Assembly (NCBI GenBank): GCA_013396525.1
Contig: VWYX01000126.1
Span: 62,001-126,000, forward strand
Source of the DNA: Chaetorhynchus papuensis
Lineage: Eukaryota; Chordata; Aves; Passeriformes; Rhipiduridae
Direction of reading: 5' to 3'
DNA: 64,000 bases
Shown here: positions 14,301-25,900 of the stretch, piece after piece
Layout of the letters: each line of letters starts with the position of its first letter
How positions within the stretch are numbered: the stretch's first letter is position 1
The notes under the pieces: generated by a model
Database searches by the model: none
The model's input: only the letters and a program-made list of their open reading frames with translations
What the model was told of the DNA's origin: nothing
Made by a program: the position numbers and the translations under genes

Positions 14301-15200
14301 GCAGAATGGTGATGTCGCCTATAAGCAACTGAACTCTTGCTCAGAATGGGTTTATAATACTGGTATGAATAATAAATGCATGGCTTTAAATAATGAGCAA
14401 CTTATACCACAACCTATTTTTACTTAATCAGATCTCTATTTATTCCTAATGTATGTTTCCATGCACAGTAAGACACACTGGGTTTCTTTTCCTACTGTTA
14501 TTTATTTTCTCACTATGTTGCTTTCCTTCTTGAGTCATCAAGACATATCTATCTGTGGAAAACCAAACTGTCTTATTTGAAACTAACAAAATGAAACATC
14601 TCTTGGGTCTTTTGATGTGAAAGCACTGGACTTGCACACACAAAAAAAATCTGTTGCTTATCTTTTGATATAACAAGCAGGTGCTGACTGGCATTATGTT
14701 GGGCCTTGCTGCTAATCTGCTCTCTTCTCAATAACCTGGAAAATTACTGTTGTACCATGTGTTCTGAAAAATTAATTATGCTATGATGTATTTTTCATAT
14801 TACACAAATAACATTTTTATTTGTAAATGAATTTTACTTTCTTGAGGAATTCGAGATTATGTCATTATCCAAGCAAGGAGGGAAGAATATGCATTTTAGA
14901 AATGGCTATAGTGCAGTTCCTCGGCCTAGCAATGGTCTGCATTGGTGACTCGGCAATTCCTCCTGCAGAGGTGTGCAGCAGCTGCTGCACAACAGTCGTG
15001 TGACTGTGTTCTCCGGGTATGATTTATGGTCAGACAACACTGTCTAGGAATGGTTTCTAAGGGTTATTGCTTCTCTTGGCCTGAGATACGCTGTGTTCTT
15101 CTGCAGGGTGTCTGTGGGGGTGACTGGATGAGGTAAAAGTGGAACTTAGGCAATTCCAAACTCTTGTGGCAACTTGTCTGCAGGAGGCACCAAACCTTGT
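11400..15200. other. Intergenic, no gene seen
   Basis: AT-rich sequence between the orphan island and the VDAC2 promoter island. It contains a small A-rich CCAAAA-type tract at about 12250-12290 and a poly-A run near 14288. No exon, RNA gene or classified repeat is recognised. Confidence 0.6.
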
Positions 15201-15231
15201 TAGATGGGAGTCACACTGCCAGACTAGCAAT

Positions 15232-15305
15232 GGGACAGCCGTCCTGCGGGGTGTCTCTGCGTGTCTGTGGGACAGCCGTGCTGCGGGCTGTCCCTGTGTG
15301 TCTGT
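15232..15305. repeat. 37-bp tandem duplication
   Basis: Two adjacent 37-bp copies that begin GGGACAGCCGT, the second starting at 15269. They differ at only a few positions. The duplication lies at the upstream edge of the VDAC2 CpG island and has no coding potential. Confidence 0.7.
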
Positions 15306-15359
15306 GGCTTTCCGGTAGCGCCTGTGAGGTGTGATGTGTTCAGTGGCCCTGGGACAGCC

Positions 15360-16640
15360 AGGGCGAGCATCCCCGCGGAGCGATGCTGGGCACTGCGTCA
15401 TCGCGCCGTGCTCCGCGGGCGCTGCTCCCTGTAGGAAGGGAAAGGGCTGCTGGCGGCCCTAAGGAACAGGGGCTGCTTCTGGCAAGCGCCATCTGCACAA
15501 ACGCCCCCGGCTGCGGGGCGAGTCTCCGCGGCTGGCCCCAGCTGAAGGGCTTCTCCAGTCCGTGTGCCAGGACGGGAGGCGGCTGGGGCCTGGGAAGGTG
15601 ACTGAGAGTTTCCCGGGAAGGGCAGCGGCGCATGCATCCTGTTGTATGTACAGTCGAGGGCCGCCCGTCCCCAAAGAGAGAGGAACGTTCCCCTGCACGC
15701 CTCAGGGCGGAAGACTCCCGGGTGTGGCTGCCACGGCCTCCTAAGAGTCCCTCCTGCCCCGCGGGCGGCCCCCGCCCCTCTGCCCGCCCTGAGCACAGCG
15801 GCCCCGCCCGGCCTCGCCCCTTGGCAGGCCCCGCCCTCCCGCAGGCCCCCGCCGCCGCCGGGGCTGCCCGTCCGAGCGCCTGCCGGGCCGCGGCGCCCCC
15901 GTCCGGCTCCTCANNNNNNNNNNNNNNNNNNNNNNNNNNNNNNNNNNNNNNNNNNNNNNNNNNNNNNNNNNNNNNNNNNNNNNNNNNNNNNNNNNNNNNN
16001 NNNNNNNNNNNNNNNNNNNNNNNNNNNNNNNNNNNNNNNNNNNNNNNNNNNNNNNNNNNNNNNNNNNNNNNNNNNNNNNNNNNNNNNNNNNNNNNNNNNN
16101 NNNNNNNNNGTGTCTCCTTCACTTCGCCCTCCAGTGCCCGCGGCTACAGCAGCGCGGCCTCTGCGCGGCCTCTGCACGGCCCCACCCGCCCGCGACCGGC
16201 CCCGGCCCCGCTCCGCCGCCCGTCCGCGACACGCAGGTGCCGGCCCCGGCCGCGACCGGCCCCGCGGGGCAAGGGGGGTGCGGGCGGGGCACGCCCGGCG
16301 GCGAGCGGGTGTGGGGCCGCGTGGGCCGGGGGTGGCGGGGCCGCGGGCGCGTCCCTGCGCTCCCGGGATCGGCGGGGCGGGCGGGGGGCTCTCCGTGTGC
16401 GCTGCCCCTGCGGCCCCGCGGCCGGGCTCGGTTGCGCGAGTCGCGGCGGGGCGGGAGGGTCAGGCCGGGATGCCCAAGATGGCCGCGCCGAGCGGGTCGG
16501 TTCACCTTGCGGCGGGGCGGGCGGCGCGCCTGGCGCTGGGCCTGGGGCCGCCGCTCGGCCCGGCCCGGCCCGGCCCGGCCCTGCCCGGGCTGCGGCCGCA
16601 TCCCCGCGCTCCCCTTCGCTGCCCTTCCCCTCTGGGAGGC
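15360..16640 (+). promoter_or_regulatory. VDAC2: VDAC2 CpG-island promoter
   Basis: A long, very CpG-dense island precedes the VDAC2 coding exons on the same strand. It includes several GC boxes of GGGGCGGG type (for example near 16370-16385 and 16447-16457) and a close match to the YY1 motif, CCAAGATGGCCGCGCC at 16473-16488. YY1 motifs in this orientation typically sit just downstream of the start site in housekeeping genes, which suggests initiation around 16455-16475. There is no obvious TATA box. The island is broken by an assembly gap, so part of the promoter is unseen. The long open frames across it on both strands are products of GC richness. Confidence 0.75.
15914..16109. other. Assembly gap (196 N)
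   Basis: A run of N lies inside the CpG island. The flanking sequence is extremely GC-rich, the usual cause of sequencing dropout, so the true length of missing DNA may differ from 196. Confidence 0.99.
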
Positions 16641-16756
16641 GCTGCTTTACTACCCCTGCCTTCGCTTCCTGAGCCCCTACTCCATTTCCAGACCTTGCCC
16701 TTTTAGTTTCTGTCTTGGCTTGGCCAGTATTAGGCTTGCGTGTCCACCTCCGATCT
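16465..16756 (+). other. VDAC2: Probable VDAC2 non-coding first exon
   Basis: The first coding exon of VDAC2 begins with a splice acceptor only five bases before the ATG, so an upstream non-coding exon must exist. The best donor downstream of the YY1-type start region is CT|GTGAGTAG, with GT at 16757-16758. The exon start is inferred from the YY1 motif and the end from donor quality. Other donors within the island or the assembly gap are possible. Confidence 0.4.
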
Positions 16757-19700
16757 GTGAGTAGGGAGAGAGTTAATGCAAGGGTGAGGAGGTGGCTTTT
16801 CTTTTTTTTTTAAGCTCTTTGTAGTATCAGCGTAAGCCTGAAGGTCACCGTGTGTCCGATGTGTTTTAACTTAATTAATTAACTTAATTTTTAAATAATC
16901 TCAACTTTTCTGTTGTTATTTGTTGAGATACTGAGATAATTTCGGCGTAATTGTTGCCGGTTTTTTAAATTGCATGAGTACAGGGGGTTTTTTTATTATA
17001 GCCTGATCTCGTTTGTAGCTTGATCTTGAATATCTTGAGATCTTTGTTAGAAATCTTAATAGAAGTCTGTGGCAGTCCTTAATTGTAGGGCGTGAGAGTT
17101 TTGAAATACTACTTCCAAGGAAAACTGTGATATAGTAATTCCAATAACGTTAATACATTTTTCTGTTATTGAGGTGATTTTTATCACAGAAGAAAGTATG
17201 ATTGTGACTATTAAGTAACAGATTAATTAAACCTTTTTTTTTTTCACGGTGGCATGAAACGAAGATTAAGGTGGAGCTCTCACTTGGTTCAAGTGTATTC
17301 TGTACTTCCAGTCAATTATTTTACAGTTTTTCCAACAAACCTCTAGTTGATAAATGGTACTTATAGTTTAGTCACTTCTAATTAGTTTTTAAGTGAAAAA
17401 TGCTTCAAAATAGGGTTAAAGAAAATTACTCGTGATTATAAGAATTTGCAAACCGAGCTAACATTGGAGGACACAGGACTGATTTTTTTATGACCCTGTT
17501 TTCATTTAATGAGCATTCTGATGATGACAATGAATTATCAGGCATTCAGGATATCTGAAATGAACTCTTGGTTTCCTGTTGTGTCCTCATCCGTCCCTGT
17601 CAGTATTATAGTATAGTATTAGAACAGCGGTGTGACAGTTGTACTCTCTTTCAACATTTTATTACAAAATTTGTAGCTGTAGGCTGGAATGTCTGGCAAA
17701 TACTGTCTGGTTTCCCTGAAGTGGTAAGGATGCTTAACTAGGCCAGATAAAATGGCAACATCCTTTTTACTGTTATAATCCTCTGAATTTTGACACAAAT
17801 ACAGGTTTGTTAACTTCTCAGGACATTTTTGCTTAGCATAAATCTCTTGTCTGTACTGGTTGTCTAGTCAGATTGGAAACATTGAAAACAAAAGGGAAAA
17901 GCTCATTTATTTTCACTGTAAAAGCATGCCTGTGCTAAAGGCTAATATAAAACTTCAAAACTAGAACTAATTATTCTTCTGAAGATGCTAGTTCTATTCA
18001 TTAAAGGAAACATGTAGCTAAACCTTCTCTGTAATATTTTAAACTGCTAAAGAATTGTACAGTTGCTGTACAGCAGAAATTTACAGGCGAGAGGTCTCAC
18101 ACTCCTTGTAATTTGATCTCTCACCTGCTTCTTTTTCTGGTATAAATAATAGGAACCATTTAGTGGCTTGTCACTGGGATTAGGGTCTGTTCTTCTACAG
18201 ACATGAACTTGGGCTAAGTCTCTTCAAACTTCAGATGCTCTAAGCCATTTTTATGTCTCTTAAAAAAAAATGTTTAGTTTAACTCCCTGGAAAACCAGAC
18301 TTGTCCTTGAGTAAGTGATAGGTATCTTGATATAGTGACCTGGTTGTAGATTTTAGACATCTTTGCTAAAGAAGTTTTTCTGAATTTGTGTGTATGTCTG
18401 TGAAACTGAGTGTAAATACTGTTTCTCAGAGGAGCTTGAAATTATCCTCTTAGGGCAGTAGGGAGCTGAAGTAGGGTACTCTGGAAAACTGCATTATGAA
18501 TTGTAGAAGGATAAGAAACAGTCTTGTGCCTTCCCAATGATTGCTAAAATAGTTTGGGTTTTTTTAATAGTAGCAGTTCATACAGTTTGGCTGAATATGG
18601 CAGGTGTAATTAGGGTTTGGAAGTTAACATGTGAGAACACTACACTTGTTATTTTTCAAGTTCTAAAGATAATTTTTTCATTTACTTAAAAAGAAAAAAA
18701 AAATCAATCCACCACACAAAAGCAAGATAAAAAGTCAATTCTGTTAATCTGACTCTGCCTGCTAAACAGATGTGACCAATCAGTTTGAGAAGATAAGATT
18801 TTTGTTTGCTTGTGCTTAGCCTTTTCATTGCTGTGTCTAGTTAGTTTTGTTGTTCCCCCATCCCTTCTCCCCCCTTTCACAGCATGGGGGGGGGGGGTAC
18901 TAATATGCTCTGTTTTCTGTATTTCTCAACTTTAAAATACAGGGCCTCTGTAACAGCAGCCTCTTGCTGCTGAAATCATGGGAAAACAGTCTTTCAAGGA
19001 GGGTACAGATAAGAGTGTGTCTTCCCAGGGAGGAGAGTGACATCTGGGTGAGACCTTAGCCTGGTGTCTGTCTACGGGGCCAGAGAGGCTGGGCCATAGC
19101 TCATCTGCAGTGACAGGTTCTTTTAACAGTGAGGTTGCCAGAGGCTCCCTGTCTGAGGAGGGGACTTGTAAAGAGATCTCTTCTCACAGACCCCACACTC
19201 TTCCTACTTGGATGTTTTAAACTAACAAGACAACCTCCCAAACTTAAACTCTTGTATGTTATCAGATTGATTGCTGGTTAATGGAATTAGATATTCTTTT
19301 TCAAATTGTATGTCTGCCATCTAAAATATGGGGCAGAAATTATGTTGGAGAGCAGATATGCTCTCTTTTTACTTTTTCAAAAATTAAATCTTTTAGGTAC
19401 TTTCAGGTAGTTTTCATAAGCATGTGTCAAGTTTGACTTTGTAGAACTTCAGGGAATGACTGTCTGCATTACAAGTTTTTAGATTTCCAGTGTCCAAGTT
19501 TATGCCAGCTCTGGAAATGTGAGTTATTAGTTAATTTCTGGTAATGAAAGTTGTATGGAGAAATGTACCTGAAAAATTAAAAATTGGGTGGTCTTGTAAT
19601 GCCTTTTCTCTGCAAATGCCTCTTTTCTGCCTAAGCTGAGAAAACATCCCATGTTCACAGTGACCTTCACTGAAAATCTAGGTGTTTCACAGAATACTGT

Positions 19701-19867
19701 AGTATTATATTTATTAATTATAGATATATAATTATATCCATTTTATCTATTAATTGCCTTTATGTAGATTAATCTGTCGTAAAGACTATCTTGAAAGAAT
19801 TGTGGTAGCATTTTTTCATGTGTGCAGTGGTAAAAGGTTCGTTATTAATTAGCCCTTTACCTTTCAG
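16757..19867 (+). other. VDAC2: VDAC2 intron 1
   Basis: AT-rich intron between the presumed non-coding exon and the first coding exon. It contains a C6 run followed by a G12 run (18869-18897). A short C/D-box-like arrangement at 17511-17566 is discussed among the rejected items. No other gene is seen inside. Confidence 0.5.
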
Positions 19868-19939
19868 CTCCAATGGCGATTCCTCCATCATATGTAGACC
19901 TTGGCAAACCTGCCAGAGATATCTTCAATAAAGGATATG
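19868..19939 (+). CDS. VDAC2: VDAC2 exon 2 (first coding)
   Basis: Acceptor TTTCAG|CTCCAATGG and donor TATG|GTAAGA. It carries five untranslated bases and codons 1-22 plus one base: the N-terminal amphipathic helix that lies inside the pore in known VDAC structures. Confidence 0.95.
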
Positions 19940-22900
19940 GTAAGAATACTGCCTTTTATAAGTGGTGTTTGAGGTGCAACAATCGCCTTTTTAAGTCCGT
20001 ATGGAAAATCAAATGATCAAATACCAGTGTTTTTGGGGAGGAGGAAGGTGTGCTGTGTTTATATCTTTACTGCCAACTAACAGATCGTTGAAGGCTTTTT
20101 GTGGGCTGTTTTGATGTGAAGGCTATTAAATCTTACTGCTCAAGCCACATAAATGTCAGAGGCATACAAGTATGAAAGAATGTAAGCAGCAAGTGTAGTT
20201 TAACTTAAGAGCACACTTTGTTTACTGGTCTGTCTGTGCCACAACATTTGTTGATATAGAAAGTGTTATATACCAGTGTAATGCTGTAGCCTTTTTTAGA
20301 CTAGAAAGAGGAATGGCTACTGGGATAAAGAATCCTTCCGCGTCTTAAAATGCTTTGATACCAGACAGCTGCATAGTTAAATCATTCTTTGTCACAGTGC
20401 TGTTTCTTTCTGGTCTTTGGAAACGTGTGGGGTTTTTTTCACCAAGACTGTTCTCACCTCTCTGGATAACAACGTGAACTGACACTCCCATTAAACCTAC
20501 TTATATTATTACAGTTCCAGTGGTTGTGTATTTCCCAGTGACTTTGCTTCTACAATTTTTTACTTTGAGATATTTTGTCTTGGTGCTGAAAGAGGCATGT
20601 TATGCATTGGGATAGCTCTTTAAATGGCATTGGCTATAAAAACTATTCCATTCCAGGAACAGAAAGTAACGTATTTCCTCTTGGAAGCATCATTTGGTAG
20701 TTAAATGTACTCATGTAGAACTGAGAGGCACTTCCCTGCCTTGTTTTGGAGAGGCCTCCTTTTCCTACTGCGGCATCTAAAAGTTGAATGTTGCTGAAGT
20801 CAGTCTGTAGCTGTTTATATATATGTATATATGTGGCACACTGCTGAGACTGCCTGAAAGACCAGCTTATTGAAAAATGTGCAGGGCCTTAGTTAAGGCC
20901 TTATTGTCTAACTTTGACTTCTCTTTGTTAAGGTTTTGGGTTGGTGAAACTGGATGTGAAAACAAAGTCTGCAAGCGGAGTGGTGAGTTTAAGTAAATTT
21001 AATTAATTGTATTTTTTTTCTGGCTATGTTCTGATGCTTAGTTAAAAAGGACATTTTTCAGATGCTGTTAAGTATTTTATAGGTTATATGAATGACAGAT
21101 TTCTGGTGTAAGAGAATTTCAGAAGCCTGTAAAGATCTGAATGTATCAGTAATATTGTCTTGCTCAGTAATCTTTGTATAATAAGTGTTTGTTAGTTGTC
21201 CCTGGTCTTATGTGTGAAGGTGAACAAATAAAAAATTTTAATATACCAATTACAATATACAGATTTTATTTCCGAAGTATCTTGTGATACTGTTCAATGG
21301 AAATTTCTGCCATCTTGGTTCTTGTATGAAGTAGTTGGCATTGGATAAGCATGTTGAATCTTTGGCTTCTCTAGGTATTAAGGTGTTGCAGTAGTGTTCC
21401 ATGCAAGCTGTCTTGGTCATGCAAGCAGTGCCCCCTGTAACTTTTATCTATTTCTAGAGCACACTTTGCAAGATACAAAGGTAGATATATTTTTTTTCTC
21501 CCTGTGACTGAAGCCTGAGCAGTGTAACTTGCTGTTAGAAATGAGGTTCATGGGTTATATGCTCTGTTTTTTTCTAGAAGTTTGTATCCCAACTGAAAAA
21601 CAGTTTGCAGGAGCCCTATTACAGAGGTAGTTGTTCTTAGCTTAGCTTGTTTCTTTGGAGAACTACCAGTCATGCTGGTAAAACTCTCTGAAAAGTCCAA
21701 GCCCTAATGTGAATCCTGTATCAGTTATAAGCCATCCTTCCCAGGAGGAGAAACTGCTGCCATGTATGTACTACAGACGTTTTAAGGCAGAGATAAGAGG
21801 TAATGTAATACTTTGCTTCTCCTGAAGCTGTTGCTGCAATGGTTACAGTCACATAGACCCTGTGCAGTAGGAACAGCACAAAGCAAGAAGTTAAAGCTGA
21901 AGGTATCTATGTAGTTCTCATCCTTTGCCAAGAAATAGACCTACTAGAGTTATGCACCTGTGTCTGGTGTCACTAACATAATACAGGTAAATGTCTTGGA
22001 CATGGTTAAATTTGATCAGCCACCATTAAAGAACAGTCTCAGCCATGTTCATTTTGCACTGTCGGGTCTTTTGCCGTAAGAGTGCTTAAGGACTTGAGAT
22101 TTCAAATCTGTGTTTCCCTCCAGGGAAGGTGAGTGTGAGAAGTCTGTTTGAAAATAATGTTGTGCATGGAGGAAGACAGAGATCAAAATGTTTATTTATA
22201 TGTTTTAAAAAGTTGAAATAATGTACTTCTTAAATCATAAGGGCTGTAGTACTGGGAAAGAGCTCTTCACTGGAAAGAACTCTTTAACATGTATTTACAA
22301 ACCTGGCTTCCACCTCCGATTGCCTTCAGTTTTTGAATAGTGGTACACAGAAACTATTCATTCTGTTCTTCGTGAGAATCCAAACAGAGAGAGACATCAG
22401 TGATTACTTCTTTTAATAAAGAAATGTGAGTGATACTGTTGATTTCTAAGTACTTTCAGGAGTTCCAGGTCAGATCATACCATACTATAAACCCAGACTG
22501 TTTGCTTAGCTCCCACTTCAAACATGAACATTATTTCTGTGTCAGGGAACCAAAGTGCTAGGGGAATAGGAATTTTATAGGTGTCAGTAAAACATGTCTG
22601 CCAATGGCTGGTGTGAAAGGCTAGTGCATTGGGTAGACTTAAGAACTCTCTTTAAGAAACAGTTAAAAACCCAAACCAAACAAAAAACCAAACCACCCAC
22701 GCCCAAATTGAAAAATGATGCCATTCTATGACATTTTACAGTTGCACATTATTTATCTTTAGGGATGATTGACAAGAATAATGAAAATACATATGTGATC
22801 CTTAAAGAACTTTAGTGGAGTTGCATTATGTGCCTTTTAGCGTTCTTGGCTCTTGGTTTGATTTTTAACTTGCTCATTGGGAGTATCAAACTGAGCCTTA

Positions 22901-25900
22901 CATTTCAAGAACTTGTTTCTGCTTTAGAGGAGAATCCTTATGGTGGCTACTGTCTTGCTTTGGAGTTAGGTCGCCACCCTGTACATTTTGTAGTAGTGGT
23001 AGGAACATGGCAGTTGAGATGGGGATTGGGAGGAGGCCTCTGTGTGGGCATGAGTCATTAGTTCTCGGCTATGCTGTTCTCCCTTTTCCCTCTGCAAGCT
23101 GTCTACTGATTTTAATTTTTTTCCATATTATAACAAGATCTTAGTGCTTGCTGAAGGAAACACTGTACTGCTTTCAGGATGACATGTGTCTTCTGTGCTT
23201 TTTAGGAATTCACAACATCTGGTTCATCGAACACAGACACTGGAAAAGTGAATGGGAGCTTGGAGACCAAATACAAGTGGGCTGAGTATGGTCTGACTTT
23301 CACAGAAAAATGGAACACAGATAACACTCTGGGAACAGAAATTGCAATTGAAGATCAGGTAATAGATTAGGAAAATATTTATTTGCTTTACCTCTGTGTA
23401 AGAACTGAATTTATAGCTTTATCTTATCTTCTCCACCCTTCAATTAGATTGCCAAAGGCTTGAAGTTGACATTTGATACAACTTTCTCACCAAATACAGG
23501 GTAAGAATGGTTAATGTTTTTACCTTAGAGAATAACAACACCCATGGTCTGTTGATCTGGTATTGACAGAGCTGTTCATATGGTTTGCTATTGATCCAGC
23601 TTAGCAAATCCCAATGCTAAAGGCTTCTGCTCTTTACCACCCCATCACTATGGGGTTAGTATTGCACATTTCACAACTTTGCTTATTTTATGGGATAGAA
23701 ATACCTGGAAGATTGCAGAAGACATGCAACTGTTGCTACATTCATCAGAAAATGCCTGTTTGCAGTAGCCCTGGGTGCTCTGGATGGGCTGGCTGTACTT
23801 TTGCCTGGTCCAGGGGATGGGATGCATGTGCAAGGCATTTAGATACATTGTGTAGAGTCATAGAGCTTGAATTGGGCAGATCATTGATGAAGATCATGTA
23901 TGCTTTTCTTAAGATAACTCTTTCTCTGTTTCAGGAAGAAAAGTGGTAAAATTAAGTCAGCTTATAAACGTGAATGCGTAAACCTAGGTTGTGACGTTGA
24001 CTTTGATTTTGCCGGACCTGCAATCCACGGTTCAGCTGTCTTTGGTTTTGAAGGCTGGCTTGCTGGTTATCAGATGACTTTTGATAGTGCCAAATCAAAA
24101 TTGACAAGAAATAATTTCTCTGTGGGTTACAAGACTGGAGACTTCCAACTGCACACTAATGTGTAAGTACTGAAAACTTCTCCAGCTTTCCAAGAAGCAG
24201 GCTTTCTTTACAAATGCTTGAAATATCAAGAGGTGCTTACAAGGCCATTAATGGAGTGTGTTTTTCAATAGGAAACTCTAAATAAATGTAGATGATACTT
24301 TGTATCTCTCTCAAAACAGTAAACACCTGTGACTGGTTAGCACTTGCAGCATGATGTGTTATGCAGCTTGCCAAGTACTGAAGTACATGCAAATTGGAAG
24401 TGCAGTACTTCAGTTATGCAGAACTGATCATAATGCTTTTTCTGTCTATCCCATTATATTGAATTGTATCAGATTGTAATTTAAGGGCAGTAGATTTGTT
24501 AGAGGTAGTAATTAGTGTTGCACTAATGCTGTAGTAGTTTCTAGAGCAAGACTAGAGCTTTGCTTCTGGCCTTTTTGTGGAGGTTCATCTTCTTGCCTGT
24601 CAGGGATGAAGAGTGCACGAAACAGTATAACTAAACAAGTGTAAGGCATCTTGTTTATGAACTTTCTTCAGACTTCTGCCTTTAGATCTTCAGAGCAATC
24701 TGATCAAAACCTACTGAAAAACATGGCCTTTTCAATCCAAATTAATAAAATTGGTGGAGTTCTAGTGCATTTAGATAGTTAAAAGTTTTTGCTTCTGAAG
24801 GGAAGCATGGGGATTGTATCTGTCTGAATTAATGGAAATTGAGAAATATAGGAGAAAACTACAAAATATTTTACAATCTGGACTGGAAGAATTCTGTTTC
24901 AATTTACTAATGTAAAACATTGTGACATTTTTGAAAGGTGAACCAGTTTTTTAGAAGTTTCACGTATTCAATAATCATATAATTCAGAATGCCCATTTTG
25001 TAACCATTAACATATCTGTCCGTTTTGTAAGGATGTGATCTGGAATTTTGTTCAAGGACTTTTTTTGACAATTAACATGAGAATTAGCTGTAGCACTCTG
25101 AAATGCCTTTTTATTTCCATGAATTACTGCAGTTTCATTTTGCCTTGAAGCCCTTGTTCATCTCCCCTCTCTTGTCAAAAAATGGGAAACAACTCAAAGT
25201 TTTGAAATTCTTATTTGAATAAAAATCTGAAGTAGTAAAATGAAAGGGAAAAAAAAGGAGGGGATTATGCAGATAGGAAACTAACTTTTCTCTTAATTTG
25301 TGCAGCAATGATGGTTCCGAATTTGGTGGGTCAATTTACCAAAAAGTGAGTGACTCTCTTGAAACTGCTGTAAACCTGGCTTGGACAGCAGGTAGCAACA
25401 GCACTCGCTTTGGCATTGCAGCTAAATACAAGTTGGATTCCACTGCTTCTATCTCAGTAAGTATGGCTGTAACCTGAAGGGTTGTGCAAAGCACAGTGTA
25501 TTTTCAGTTTCTGTGAATCTGTGTGTTATTAGTACAAAATAGACTGGGAGGCCTTGTAGGAATTACTCTTACAGTCCAGGCAATTATAATTAAACCAGCA
25601 GTATTTGAATTCTGTAATGTTGCTTACAGCAAAGTCTCGTAGAATCTGGCTGTCAAATATGCTTACGTTAGAGATCCTACTGTATTTATTAAAAGAAAAA
25701 CACAGTTGTCAAAAAACCTTCGTGTCTGGTTCTGTAAGTTTACAGAATTTTTTTAAACCAGTTTTTGGGGAGTTCTGTCACATTCTCATGGTAAGAACTC
25801 TGGCAATACTGGTTAAAAGTTGATAAGCAGAAAAGTTTCCTGTATGTTACAAAATTGGAATCATGCTGTTCAAGAAGTGATGCAAAGTGATATAAATAAT

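Noticed and set aside
15632..16764. Long open frames (up to about 350 codons) across the VDAC2 CpG island and the N run
   Set aside because: They run through the gap, are open on both strands, are made of Ala/Pro/Arg/Gly-rich low-complexity sequence and match no protein. They follow from GC richness.
17511..17566. C/D-box snoRNA-like arrangement in VDAC2 intron 1: ATGATGA at 17521, CTGA at 17555, with a short imperfect terminal stem
   Set aside because: Only 27 nt separate the boxes, too short for a normal C/D snoRNA, and no clear C'/D' boxes or guide region are seen. Small-RNA data could overturn this.
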